Below are positions 6,983 to 15,108 of a DNA stretch of 32,356 bases, in pieces. The notes under the pieces are model-generated. The model did not search any database, was not told the DNA's origin, and was given only the letters and a program-made list of their open reading frames with translations. The position numbers were made by a program, and so were the translations under genes. Every line of letters begins with the position of its first letter. Position 1 is the first letter of the stretch. Source of the DNA: Clostridiales bacterium UBA5888 (GTDB taxonomy: Bacteria > Bacillota > Clostridia > Oscillospirales > Oscillospiraceae); the NCBI GenBank assembly GCA_002431965.1, contig DJEW01000010.1, positions 1-32,356 on the forward strand. Reading direction: 5' to 3'.

Positions 6983-7918
6983 TTGGCATACAATCTTGAG
7001 GAAATAAATTTCAGAACCGTCGCCGACCCGGAGGGCTTCGTGCAGGAGAGCGACGCGGAATATCAGCGCAAGGTGAGCGCCGCCGCCGGGCGGATCATCG
7101 AAAACCGCGCCAGAAGCCCCATTGTGCTGCTGTCCGGTCCGTCCGGCTCGGGCAAGACCACCACCGCCATGAAGATCGCCGCGGAGCTCAACACCCGCGG
7201 CATAGGCACGCATTATGTCAGCATGGATAACTACTTCCACACCATCGACCCCGCCACCGTGCCGCGCACGCCGGAGGGTGAGATGGATCTTGAATCCCCG
7301 CTGTGTCTGGATATGGCGCTTTTGAACCGGCATTTTGATATGCTCTCGCGTGGTGAGCGCATCTATGTGCCAAAGTACGAATTCTCGCGCAGAATGCGCA
7401 TACAGGAGCCGTTCTCGTCCATAAAGCTCGGCGCGGACGAGGTCGTCATCTTTGAGGGCATCCACGCGCTCAACGACATGATAACGAACGTGCATCCTGA
7501 GGCGTTCAAGCTCTACATCTCCGCGCGCAGCAATGTGGAATTCAGGGGCGAGATCGTATATAAGGGTACATGGTTCCGTCTCGTGCGCCGCACCGTGCGC
7601 GACTATCTCTTCCGCGGGTCCGACCCTGCCGAGACCATGTCCATGTGGGCGAACGTCCGCCGCGGAGAGAAGCTTTATATCTCGCCGTACAAAAACAAGG
7701 CGGACTATCAGTTCGATTCATCGCTGCCGTATGAGCCGGCAGTGTTCAACCGCACCGCGACGGAGCTTTTCTGCGCCGTACCCGAGGGGATAGAGCGCTT
7801 TGACGAGCTGCGCTCCGTGCTCCCCGCGATCCAGCTTTTCGGCAGCATAGACGAAAAGTACGTCGCGCCCGACGGACTATTGCGCGAGTTCATCGGCGGC
7901 GGCGTGTATGAGTATTGA
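6983..7918 (+). CDS. Uridine kinase / phosphoribulokinase-family P-loop kinase
   Basis: The 311-residue protein carries a Walker A site LLSGPSGSGKTTTA (about residues 49-62), the substrate loop SMDNYFH and VVIFEGIHALND (Walker B-like). This is the layout of uridine-cytidine kinases, which make UMP/CMP from nucleosides. The longer clostridial nucleoside kinases have a TGS/ThrRS-like N-terminal region; here only the kinase part is present, with about 45 extra N-terminal residues. The start is TTG, chosen because GAGGAGG ends 8 bases before it. It sits 3 bases after hemZ and is very likely cotranscribed, with no obvious pathway link. Confidence 0.82.
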   Translation: MAYNLEEINFRTVADPEGFVQESDAEYQRKVSAAAGRIIENRARSPIVLLSGPSGSGKTTTAMKIAAELNTRGIGTHYVSMDNYFHTIDPATVPRTPEGEMDLESPLCLDMALLNRHFDMLSRGERIYVPKYEFSRRMRIQEPFSSIKLGADEVVIFEGIHALNDMITNVHPEAFKLYISARSNVEFRGEIVYKGTWFRLVRRTVRDYLFRGSDPAETMSMWANVRRGEKLYISPYKNKADYQFDSSLPYEPAVFNRTATELFCAVPEGIERFDELRSVLPAIQLFGSIDEKYVAPDGLLREFIGGGVYEY

Positions 7919-7937
7919 CGGTATTGATAAAATACGA

Positions 7938-7965
7938 CCGGGCGGGGGCAATCGTCCCCGCCCGG
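7938..7965. terminator. Hairpin between the convergent kinase and sensor genes
   Basis: CCGGGCGGGG (7938-7947) pairs perfectly with CCCCGCCCGG (7956-7965). The T-rich tail is short on the plus strand (CTTTCC). On the minus strand TCGTATTTTATC follows. It probably serves both convergent genes. Confidence 0.65.
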
Positions 7966-7982
7966 CTTTCCGTCTGCGGCTT

Positions 7983-9044
7983 TCAGTCCATATACATTTC
8001 CCCGAAGCAGCCCTCCGGCAGGCAGTCCGCAAGCCCCGTGAGTATGCTCCTGCTGCCGATGGCATACGTGCCCTGCGGCGCGCTCAGCTTCGTCGGCGCA
8101 TTCAGCTTTTTCTTGAACGACACGCGCACTGTCGTGCCGTATTCCGGGCGGCTCTCCAGCAGCAGCGTGCCGCCGTGGCGCTCCGCTATCCCGCGCACTA
8201 CCGTCAGCCCCAGCCCGGCGCCGCCGGTGAGCCCGCCGAGGTTATACGGATGCACATAGCGGTCAAACACCGAATGCAGCGCCTCGCCCGCGATGCCGCA
8301 GCCGTTGTCGCTGACGGAGAGTATGACGCTCTCCTCCGTGTCGATGAGGTTGATGCTGATGCAGGTGCAGCCTCTGGCGTGGATGATGGAGTTTGCGAGC
8401 AGATTCATGATAAGCTGCTCGACAAGGGAGCTGTCCGCCATGGCAAACATGCTCTGCGTCGTGCCGACTTTGATCTCCGGCTCCGACAGGAAAAAACGCG
8501 TCCGCTCCGCAATGTTGGCGCAGATCTGTGTTATGTCCGTCATATGCGGTGCAAAGTACAGCGCGCCGTCAAGTATGCTCTTGGCGGCTGAGAGGTTCGC
8601 CACAGTGCGCGTGAGACGGTAATAGCTCTGCGTGAGCGAGGCGAGACCGGCGCGCAGCTCCCTGCTGCACCCGTCTTCGGCGCGGCAGCGGCACAGCTCC
8701 GCCGATACGGACATGGTCATTAGCGTGTTGCGCATGGTATAAAGCAGTGCGTCGTTGAGCATGACCGGCTGTGTTGCCGGCAGCGCGATGAACATCACCT
8801 GCAGGTTCTCCTGCTTTGACACGCGCACGAGATAGCGCCGCCCGGCAACAACGGTGTCGGCAATGAAGTTGGAAGCCTGCGCGCCTATTATGTCCGGCTC
8901 AAACACTGCGCTCAGCTTTTTCCCGACGCAGTCAGCCCCCAATATCTCCCTTGCGCTTGCGTTCGCAAACGCTATCTTACCCGCCCGCGCAAGAACGAGC
9001 GCCTCCGATGTGAGCGCGAGTATATCCGATGAAACCTGGATCAT
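7983..9044 (-). CDS. PAS-HATPase sensor protein, histidine-kinase-like but lacking the usual H-box histidine
   Basis: The 353-residue protein begins with a PAS-like region (about 1-95; ARAGKIAFANASAREILG) and has no transmembrane segment. A helical stretch (about 96-160) should be the dimerisation/phosphotransfer domain. A clear GHKL ATPase follows, with N box NLLANSIIHA, G1 DNGCGI, F box VFDRY and G2 GGAGLGLTVVRGI. Where H-E-x-R-T-P is expected, the sequence reads YTMRNTLMTM, with no histidine. It may act as a kinase-dead sensor, a protein kinase or a phosphatase. No response regulator is adjacent. AGGAAG lies 8 bases before the ATG. Confidence 0.75.
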   Translation of the reverse strand: MIQVSSDILALTSEALVLARAGKIAFANASAREILGADCVGKKLSAVFEPDIIGAQASNFIADTVVAGRRYLVRVSKQENLQVMFIALPATQPVMLNDALLYTMRNTLMTMSVSAELCRCRAEDGCSRELRAGLASLTQSYYRLTRTVANLSAAKSILDGALYFAPHMTDITQICANIAERTRFFLSEPEIKVGTTQSMFAMADSSLVEQLIMNLLANSIIHARGCTCISINLIDTEESVILSVSDNGCGIAGEALHSVFDRYVHPYNLGGLTGGAGLGLTVVRGIAERHGGTLLLESRPEYGTTVRVSFKKKLNAPTKLSAPQGTYAIGSRSILTGLADCLPEGCFGEMYMD

Positions 9045-9169
9045 AGCAGCACTTCCTTATTACCTTTTTTGTTGATTCTAGCAAATCTCGACAAATTATA
9101 CAATAGTCTCCCTTTATTCTGGTCGAACAAGAGCGAAATTTCAGCACTTTTTTGGTCAAAATAACCGGG

Positions 9170-9197
9170 TTGAAATATTGCATTTTGCTTATATTAT
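9170..9197 (+). promoter_or_regulatory. Candidate gap promoter
   Basis: TTGAAA (9170-9175), a 16-bp spacer and TATTAT (9192-9197) form a good sigma-A match. This gives a leader of about 100 nt before the gap start. Confidence 0.6.
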
Positions 9198-9227
9198 ATG
9201 ATAGAATTATTACGTTAAATAAGGCAC

Positions 9228-9258
9228 AAATTTCCCGTGCTGCCGCGTCGGGAGGTTT
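9228..9258 (+). promoter_or_regulatory. Hairpin in the gap 5' leader
   Basis: AAATTTCCCG (9228-9237) pairs with CGGGAGGTTT (9249-9258) over 10 bp, including two G-U pairs, with an 11-nt loop. It lies 44 bases upstream of the start, early in the transcript, and may stabilise this abundant mRNA. A T-rich run at 9279-9286 follows but is not adjacent, so attenuation is unlikely. Confidence 0.4.
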
Positions 9259-9302
9259 GTATATATGCTAAGTTTATAATTTTTTTATGGAGGATATCAC
9301 AA

Positions 9303-10331
9303 ATGATCAAAGTTGGTATCAATGGTTTCGGCCGCATCGGCTCTCTCGCTTTCAGAGCAGCCATCAAGTCTGATGACATCGAGGTAGTTGCCATCAACGC
9401 TCCCGGTCATCCCGCTTCTCACATCGCTTACTGCGTAAGGTACGATACCGTTCACGGCCGCTTCGACGGTGAAGTTGTCGGCAACGACGAGGACAGCACC
9501 GTTACCGTCAACGGCAAGGTCGTCAAGGTCCTCTCCGACAAGTCCTACCGCGACGCTACCCTCATCCCCTGGGGCGAGCTTGGCGTTGATTACGTTCTTG
9601 AATGCACCGGCGTTTACCTGACCAAGGAAAAGGCGCAGGCACACATTGATGCCGGCGCAAAGGTTGTCGTCATGTCCGGTCCCGCAAAGGACGATACCCC
9701 GATGTTCGTCTGCGGTGTCAACCTTGACAAGTACACCAAGGACATGCAGTTTGTCTCCAACGCTTCCTGCACCACCAACTGCCTTGCTCCTATGGCAAAG
9801 GTCATCAACGACAACTTCGGCATCGTCGAGGGTCTCATGACCACCGTTCACGCTTCTACCGCCACCCAGGCCATCGTTGACGGCTTCCCCAAGAAGAAGG
9901 ATCTGCGCGGCGCCCGCTCCGTTTACAACAACATCATCCCCGCTTCCACCGGCGCTGCAAAGGCAGTCGGCAAGGTCATCCCCGAGCTCAACGGCAAGCT
10001 CACCGGTATGTCCATGCGCGTTCCCACCCCCGATGTCTCCGTTGTTGACCTGACCGTCCGCCTCGAGAAGGCCGCCACCATGGACGATATCAAGGCCGCC
10101 ATGAAGGCAGCTTCCGAAGGCTCCATGAAGGGCGTTCTGGAGTATGTTGACGACGAGGTCGTCTCCTCCGACTTCCGCACCGACGCTCACACCTCCATCT
10201 TCGATGCGCAGGCCGGCATCTCCCTCAACGATCACTTCGTCAAGCTCGTCGCCTGGTACGACAATGAGTGGGGCTTCTCCAACAAGATGCTTGACCTCAC
10301 CCGCCACATTGACAAGGTCCGCAACGCATAA
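9303..10331 (+). CDS. gap: Glyceraldehyde-3-phosphate dehydrogenase, type I
   Basis: The 342-residue glycolytic enzyme oxidises glyceraldehyde-3-phosphate with phosphate and NAD+ to 1,3-bisphosphoglycerate. Visible features are the Rossmann start KVGINGFGRIG, the catalytic cysteine in SNASCTTNCLAP (about residue 158), the histidine in TTVHASTATQ, and WYDNEWGFSNKMLDL near the end. An in-frame extension upstream to 9237 is rejected: GGAGG at 9289-9293 lies 9 bases before this ATG and the family starts here. Codon use (ATC, AAC, TTC, GTC/GTT, CTC) differs from the neighbours and is typical of a very highly expressed gene. Confidence 0.97.
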   Translation: MIKVGINGFGRIGSLAFRAAIKSDDIEVVAINAPGHPASHIAYCVRYDTVHGRFDGEVVGNDEDSTVTVNGKVVKVLSDKSYRDATLIPWGELGVDYVLECTGVYLTKEKAQAHIDAGAKVVVMSGPAKDDTPMFVCGVNLDKYTKDMQFVSNASCTTNCLAPMAKVINDNFGIVEGLMTTVHASTATQAIVDGFPKKKDLRGARSVYNNIIPASTGAAKAVGKVIPELNGKLTGMSMRVPTPDVSVVDLTVRLEKAATMDDIKAAMKAASEGSMKGVLEYVDDEVVSSDFRTDAHTSIFDAQAGISLNDHFVKLVAWYDNEWGFSNKMLDLTRHIDKVRNA

Positions 10332-10467
10332 TTTAGACTGCTTTGCGAGCTGAAAGTGTATGTTTCCTCAGATTTGAGAACCTTTTCAGCAATTGTGACA
10401 GACACAAGCTGTTGTAAAAGACACATTCTGTTAGAGAAACTATACGCCTGAGCCAAATCGTTATCAC

Positions 10468-10509
10468 AATAACCTCTTCCTGCTTTTCATCTGGCAGGAG
10501 GAGGTTATT
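10468..10509 (+). terminator. Strong hairpin that may end gap transcription and masks the integrase ribosome site
   Basis: The arms at 10468-10483 and 10494-10509 pair over 16 positions with one G-U pair. A T-run follows (ATTTTTATG). The right arm contains the AGGAGGAGG ribosome site (10496-10504) of the recombinase fragment starting at 10513. The same hairpin therefore looks like an intrinsic terminator and a lock on translation of the fragment. Confidence 0.7.
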
Positions 10510-10512
10510 TTT

Positions 10513-10875
10513 ATGTTTTCTATGGATTTTTTGGTGAAAGAGTTCTTATTTGACTGTAGGGTTCGTTCGTTATCTGAACAGACAATTTTGAACTATAAGA
10601 AGCAATTGGGGCACTTTGTCAGGTTCTTGGAAACCGAATGCCAAGTGACCAATATTGAGGACTTAAAGCCACTGCACATTAAGCTCTTCATTCGCCACTA
10701 TCAGGAGAGGCAGTGTAAGCCATCCTATGTCAATGACAATCTGAAATTTTTTCAGCAGCATTTTATTCATAATATTTGCCGCGCGTCTCTTCCCATACGA
10801 GGGGTTTTATGCTATACTATAATTGCAATAAGAGGGCGCTGCTGTATCCCGCAGAGAAACGGGATGCGCAGATAA
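10513..10875 (+). pseudogene. Truncated tyrosine recombinase (phage-integrase family), N-terminal fragment
   Basis: The first 80 or so residues look like the SAM-like core-binding domain of XerC/D-type integrases: SLSEQTILNYKKQLGHFVRF, then LKPLHIKLFIRHYQE and SYVNDNLKFF. Homology stops near 10752. The remaining 40 residues are unrelated read-through into the prs promoter region. The catalytic domain with the R-H-R-Y residues is completely missing. Base composition is visibly AT-richer than the flanking genes, so this is probably the remnant of a mobile element deleted between the N-terminal domain and prs. It cannot recombine DNA. Confidence 0.75.
10790..10818 (+). promoter_or_regulatory. 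Candidate prs promoter (extended -10)
   Basis: TATACT (10813-10818) is preceded by TGC, giving an extended -10 element. Seventeen bases upstream is only a poor -35 match (TTCCCA, 10790-10795), which an extended -10 can tolerate. It lies just past the end of the integrase remnant, and transcription would begin near 10825. Confidence 0.5.
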
Positions 10876-10913
10876 AGCATATATGACATATGCACATATG
10901 CGCGCAGACGCCC
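10834..10913 (+). ncRNA. Multibranched structured leader of prs, candidate cis-regulatory RNA
   Basis: An outer stem pairs GGGCGCTGC (10834-10842) with GCAGACGCCC (10904-10913; one bulged A). It encloses hairpin ATCCCG/CGGGAT (10846-10851/10860-10865, loop CAGAGAAA) and hairpin GCATAT/ATATGC (10877-10882/10888-10893). CTGC (10839-10842) can alternatively pair with GCAG at 10868-10871, extending the first hairpin and opening the outer stem. About 50 bases of unpaired, A-rich RNA then lead to the GGAGG of prs. No riboswitch class was recognised. Confidence 0.45.
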
Positions 10914-10962
10914 GGTATGGGACAAAACCGAAAAAGAATGAAATTACGGAGGACAAAGAGAA

Positions 10963-11925
10963 ATGATTTCACACGGCAAGGAAATTAAGGTGTTCACCGG
11001 CAACTCCAACCCCGCGCTTGCGGAGGACATCTGCGCGCAGCTCTATAAGAGCCTTGGCAATGCGTCCGTTTCGCAGTTTGCGGACGGTGAATGCTCGATT
11101 TCCGTGTTTGAGCCTGTCCGCGGCAAGGATGTTTTCATTGTGCAGTCCACATGCAACCATGTCAACGACAATCTTATGGAGCTTCTGATAATGATAGACG
11201 CGATGCGCCGCGCCTCCGCAGGGCGCATCACCGCCGTTATCCCGTACTTCGGTTACGCCCGCCAGGACAGAAAGGCAAAGAGCCGTGACCCCATATCCGC
11301 AAAGCTTGTTGCAAACCTCATTACTGCCGCAGGCGCTGACAGAGTGCTCACGATGGATCTTCACGCCGCACAGATACAGGGTTTTTTTGACATTCCTGTC
11401 GATAACCTCATGGGCAGCCACCTTTTCGTGCGCCATTTTGTGAAGATGTTCGGCAAAGGAAACGAGGACGTTATGGTCGTCTCGCCGGATGTGGGCAGCA
11501 CCGCTCGCGCACGCACCTTCTCAATGAAGCTGGGGCTGAACATGGCGATCGTGGATAAACGCCGTGAGAAGGCAAACCAGTCCGAGGTCATGAATATCAT
11601 CGGCAACGTCGAGGGCAAGACCTGCATCCTGCTTGACGATATTGTCGATACTGCCGGGTCTCTCTGCGGCGCGGCTAAGGCGATAAAGGAGATAGGCGGG
11701 GCGAAGGAGGTTTATGCCTGTGCCACCCACGGCGTACTCTCCGGTCCTGCGATAGAGCGCATCGAGGAAAGCTGCATAAAGGAGCTGCTGCTGCTCGACA
11801 CCATCCCCTATCCCTCCGACAAGCCCGCATGCAGCAAGATACGGTATATATCCACCGCCCCCGTGTTTGCCGAGGCGATAAGAAGAATTTACGAAGAGGT
11901 CTCCATTTCCAACCTCTTTGACTGA
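10963..11925 (+). CDS. prs: Ribose-phosphate pyrophosphokinase (PRPP synthetase)
   Basis: The 320-residue class I enzyme makes PRPP from ribose-5-phosphate and ATP, feeding nucleotide, histidine and tryptophan synthesis. Motifs include FADGECSISV, VIPYFGYARQDRK (ATP/flexible loop), DLHAAQIQGFFDIPVDNL (metal and ATP site), VSPDVGSTARAR and the PRPP loop CILLDDIVDTAGSL. GGAGG ends 10 bases before the ATG. It is followed by pth after 39 bases, a common pairing in Firmicutes. The long folded leader suggests control at the RNA level. Confidence 0.97.
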   Translation: MISHGKEIKVFTGNSNPALAEDICAQLYKSLGNASVSQFADGECSISVFEPVRGKDVFIVQSTCNHVNDNLMELLIMIDAMRRASAGRITAVIPYFGYARQDRKAKSRDPISAKLVANLITAAGADRVLTMDLHAAQIQGFFDIPVDNLMGSHLFVRHFVKMFGKGNEDVMVVSPDVGSTARARTFSMKLGLNMAIVDKRREKANQSEVMNIIGNVEGKTCILLDDIVDTAGSLCGAAKAIKEIGGAKEVYACATHGVLSGPAIERIEESCIKELLLLDTIPYPSDKPACSKIRYISTAPVFAEAIRRIYEEVSISNLFD

Positions 11926-11964
11926 TACGGGCGCGCGCCGCCCGGCATGAAGGAGAGAGACAAA

Positions 11965-12567
11965 ATGCTTTTCAAAAAAAAGGGCGGCGTGAGCTGGCTG
12001 ATCGTGTTTCTCGGCAACCCCGGCGTAAAGTACGAGGGAACGCGCCACAACGCCGGATTCATGGCGGCGGACGCGATGGCGAAGCGCCGTGGGATAGCGA
12101 TAAACAGGCTGCGCTTCAAGGCGTTGACCGCGCAGTGCGCCATTGCGGGGGAGAATGTGCTTTTGATGAAGCCGCAGACGTACATGAACCTCTCCGGCGA
12201 GGCCGTGGGCGAGGCTGCGCGCTTTTATAAAATACCGCCGGAACATATCATCGTCGTGTCCGACGAGATGGCGCTGCCCGTGGGCAAGCTGCGCATCCGC
12301 AAGAAAGGCTCTGCCGGCGGGCACAACGGGCTGAAAAATATCATCGCGCATCTTGGCACCGAGGAATTTCCGCGCATCCGCATCGGCGTGGGAGAGCCGC
12401 CGCACCCGGACTATGACGTGAAGGACTGGGTGCTCTCGTCATTCAAAAATCAGGATGCGGAAGACATGGCGAACGCCGCCGCGCGCGCGGGCGAAGCCGC
12501 CGAGTGCTACATTGCCGAGGGCGCGGAAAGGGCAATGAACAGGTTCAACCAGTCTTCCGGCAAATGA
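11965..12567 (+). CDS. pth: Peptidyl-tRNA hydrolase
   Basis: The 200-residue enzyme releases peptides from prematurely dropped peptidyl-tRNA so that the tRNA can be reused. The family core is visible in VFLGNPGVKYEGTRHNAGF with the catalytic histidine in RHNAGF. Further motifs are LLMKPQTYMNLSGEAV, VVSDEMALPVGKLRIRKKGSAGGHNGLKNI and FPRIRIGVG. An upstream ATG at 11947 is possible, but AGGAG at 11951-11955 lies after it and 9 bases before 11965. The D-D of the usual V-x-D-D motif is D-E here, a mild variation. Confidence 0.95.
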   Translation: MLFKKKGGVSWLIVFLGNPGVKYEGTRHNAGFMAADAMAKRRGIAINRLRFKALTAQCAIAGENVLLMKPQTYMNLSGEAVGEAARFYKIPPEHIIVVSDEMALPVGKLRIRKKGSAGGHNGLKNIIAHLGTEEFPRIRIGVGEPPHPDYDVKDWVLSSFKNQDAEDMANAAARAGEAAECYIAEGAERAMNRFNQSSGK

Positions 12568-12640
12568 CAGCCTGAATTGAACGCCAGGCAATTCGGCAAA
12601 AATCCGACTGCGTAAACAGACGCCGGTATGCACCGGGCTG
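12568..12640 (+). other. Short leader region between pth and glgC with small hairpins
   Basis: GAATTG/CAATTC (12574-12579/12589-12594) and CCGGT/ACCGG (12623-12627/12632-12636) form two hairpins. The ends CAGC (12568-12571) and GCTG (12637-12640) could close them weakly. No convincing promoter or terminator is visible, so glgC may be read from the prs-pth transcript. Confidence 0.3.
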
Positions 12641-12683
12641 AATATAAGAGATACCAAATCAATGTATGAAAGAGGCTCGACGT

Positions 12684-13877
12684 ATGAAAAAAAGCTGTAT
12701 TGCGATGCTTTTGGCAGGCGGACAGGGCTCACGGCTTTACGCACTGACCCAGAACGTCGCCAAACCCAGCGTCCCATTCGGCGGGAAGTACAGGATAATC
12801 GACTTTCCGCTCTCCAACTGTGCCAACTCAGGTATCGACACTGTCGGCGTGCTCACGCAGTACCGCCCGCGCCAGCTCAACAGCTACATAGGCAGCGGTC
12901 AGCCGTGGGATCTTGACGTGTCGGACGGCGGCGTGTACATTCTCCCGCCGTATCAGAGCGCAGGGGAAAAGGGCTCGTGGTTTTCCGGCACGGCGAATGC
13001 CATTTACCAGAACATCGGCTTCATAGAAAGCTACGATCCGGAAAATGTGCTCATCCTCTCGGGCGACCATATCTACAAAATGGACTATTCCGTCATGCTG
13101 CGCGAGCATATGCAGCATGACGCCGCATGCACCATCTCCGTACAGCAGGTGAGCATGGAGGAGGCGACGCGCCTTGGCATAATGACCGTGGGGGCGGACG
13201 GGTACGTGTCTGAATTTGAGGAGAAGCCCGCGCACCCCAAGAGCGATCTTGCCTCAATGGGCATATACATATTCAACTGGGAAAAGCTGCGCAAGTATCT
13301 TATCGAGGACGAGAACGACCCGAAGTCCAGCAAGGACTTCGGCAAGAATATCATCCCCAACATGCTTGCCGCGGGCGAAAAGCTGTGGCCGTACCGCTTT
13401 GAGGGCTACTGGCGCGACGTGGGCACTATAACGAGCCTGTGGGATGCGAATATGGACATGCTCTCGCAAAACCGCATCAACCTCTACGACCCTGCATGGC
13501 CGATAAGCTCGCGCAGCCCGATATGCCCGCCGCATTACACCGGCGAGAACGCCAGCATCCGCCACTCCATCGTTACCGAGGGATGCGAGATAGACGGAGA
13601 GATCGAAAATTCCGTGCTGTCGTCGTCGGTGAAGGTCGGCAAGGGCGCGAGGGTATCATACAGCGTGCTGATGCCGGGCGTGAGCGTGGAGGAGAACGCC
13701 GTTGTGGAATACGCCATAATCGGCGAGAACACTGTGATAAAATCAGGCGCGCACGTCGGCGCACAGCCTGACGGGACGGACGCCTGGGGCGTTGCGACCT
13801 GCGGACCGGACATAACGATAAGAAAGGGCGCAGTCGTCCCGGCGAGCGCCATGATATACACAGGGGAGGAGGTCTGA
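12684..13877 (+). CDS. glgC: Glucose-1-phosphate adenylyltransferase, catalytic subunit GlgC
   Basis: The 397-residue enzyme makes ADP-glucose from ATP and glucose-1-phosphate, the committed step of glycogen synthesis. The nucleotidyltransferase loop is LLAGGQGSRLYALT. KPSVPFGGKYRIIDFPLSNC, LSGDHIYKMDY, FEEKPAHPKS, SMGIYIF and YWRDVGTI follow. A left-handed beta-helix domain (hexapeptide-like repeats) makes up about the last 120 residues. An ATG at 12666 adds six residues, but AGAGG 8 bases before 12684 supports the later start. glgD starts 3 bases after the stop. Confidence 0.95.
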   Translation: MKKSCIAMLLAGGQGSRLYALTQNVAKPSVPFGGKYRIIDFPLSNCANSGIDTVGVLTQYRPRQLNSYIGSGQPWDLDVSDGGVYILPPYQSAGEKGSWFSGTANAIYQNIGFIESYDPENVLILSGDHIYKMDYSVMLREHMQHDAACTISVQQVSMEEATRLGIMTVGADGYVSEFEEKPAHPKSDLASMGIYIFNWEKLRKYLIEDENDPKSSKDFGKNIIPNMLAAGEKLWPYRFEGYWRDVGTITSLWDANMDMLSQNRINLYDPAWPISSRSPICPPHYTGENASIRHSIVTEGCEIDGEIENSVLSSSVKVGKGARVSYSVLMPGVSVEENAVVEYAIIGENTVIKSGAHVGAQPDGTDAWGVATCGPDITIRKGAVVPASAMIYTGEEV

Positions 13878-13880
13878 GCC

Positions 13881-14993
13881 ATGAAGGGATTCCACGGAAT
13901 AATCTTTGCCTACAGCACATCCCCCGAGCTTGGCGTGCTCGTCAATGCGCGCACGGCGGCATCGCTGCCGTTCTGCGGCAGGTACAGGCTCATCGACTTC
14001 GCCCTCTCCTCCATGCGCAACGCGGACATATTTGACGTCGGCGTCATCATGCAGCGCGACTATCAGTCGCTGCTTGACCATATAGGCAGCGGCAAGGCGT
14101 GGGATATGAGCCGCAAGCGCGGCGGGCTGCGCATGCTGCCGCCGTTCGGGCTGCCCGACTATCACCGCGGCAACTACACAGGTACCATTGAGGCGATCAA
14201 CGCCGTCGCGGCGTATATAAAGGATATTCCGCAAAGCCATGTCGTGCTCATGCAGGGCAGCCTTGCCGCAAACATTGATCTGAACGCCGCGACAGAAAAA
14301 TATCTTGACGCGGGGGCGGACATGATGGCGATATGCTCCGACCATACCCCGGAGGGAATGCACCACCGCTATGTCGTTGACGGCGACGGGTATGTCAGGC
14401 AGGTGCTCTTTGACAGGCTCGGTCATGGCGAGGGCATACCGTCGCTTGAGGGCTTCATCGCAAGGAAAGACGCGCTTGTGGAGCTGATGGACAAGTGCAA
14501 GGCACGAAACCTTTATAGCTTCCACAAGGACGCAGTGGCGCTGTACCTTAATGAGGGCGGCAGGATGAGCACCTACGTTCATCCCGGCTATGCAGCATCC
14601 ATACGCACGGTGCAGGCATATTACAGGGCGAGCATGGACATGCTCGACGCGGGAAACCGTGCGCAGCTCTTCCCGGCGGAGCGCCCCGTGCGCACGAAGA
14701 ACACCGAGGGCGTCAGCACGTATTACGGCGAGAACGCCGTTTCGAAAAACAGCCTTGTCGCCGACAACTGCATCATTGAGGGCAGTATTGAAAACTGCAT
14801 TATTTTCTCCGGCGCGCGTATCCGCACCGGCGCCGAGCTGAAAAACTGCATCATCATGCGCGGCTGCGAGATAGGCGAGGGGGCGGAGATGAAATACGTC
14901 ATATCCGACAAGGTCTCGTCCTTCGCGCCAGGCATCGCCCTGACCGGCAGCCCGCGCCTGCCCATTGTCGTGCCGAAGGGCAGCGCCATATAA
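13881..14993 (+). CDS. glgD: GlgD, non-catalytic partner of glucose-1-phosphate adenylyltransferase
   Basis: The 370-residue protein parallels GlgC but lacks the G-G-x-G-x-R-L nucleotide loop at its N-terminus (GIIFAYSTSPELGVLVNART). It keeps LPFCGRYRLIDFALSSM, LMQGSLAANID and a C-terminal beta-helix (NCIIEGSIENCIIFSGARI). In Firmicutes GlgD associates with GlgC and raises its activity, and is regarded as a regulatory subunit. The tight spacing to glgC fits a heteromer made from one mRNA. Confidence 0.93.
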   Translation: MKGFHGIIFAYSTSPELGVLVNARTAASLPFCGRYRLIDFALSSMRNADIFDVGVIMQRDYQSLLDHIGSGKAWDMSRKRGGLRMLPPFGLPDYHRGNYTGTIEAINAVAAYIKDIPQSHVVLMQGSLAANIDLNAATEKYLDAGADMMAICSDHTPEGMHHRYVVDGDGYVRQVLFDRLGHGEGIPSLEGFIARKDALVELMDKCKARNLYSFHKDAVALYLNEGGRMSTYVHPGYAASIRTVQAYYRASMDMLDAGNRAQLFPAERPVRTKNTEGVSTYYGENAVSKNSLVADNCIIEGSIENCIIFSGARIRTGAELKNCIIMRGCEIGEGAEMKYVISDKVSSFAPGIALTGSPRLPIVVPKGSAI

Positions 14994-15009
14994 AACACTA
15001 CAGGCAGCG

Positions 15010-15039
15010 CCATAGGCGGTGTTTATGAGCCGCCTATGG
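15010..15039 (+). terminator. Perfect 10-bp hairpin between glgD and glgP
   Basis: CCATAGGCGG (15010-15019) pairs with CCGCCTATGG (15030-15039) around a 10-nt loop. It is followed by TACTTTACTTTTAC, a broken T tract. It could be a weak terminator or a processing/stability element that lowers glgP relative to glgCD. Confidence 0.5.
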
Positions 15040-15108
15040 TACTTTACTTTTACACCCGGAAGAAAACAACCTGACATCCGGGACAACTCTTTTCAGGAGG
15101 TCTGATAA

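Noticed and set aside
9237..9302. Upstream start for gap
   Set aside because: GGAGG at 9289-9293 fits the ATG at 9303, and the GAPDH family begins there. The extension overlaps a leader hairpin.
10753..10875. C-terminal 40 residues of the integrase fragment as real coding sequence
   Set aside because: They run through the prs promoter and leader and do not resemble integrases. They are read-through of the deleted gene.
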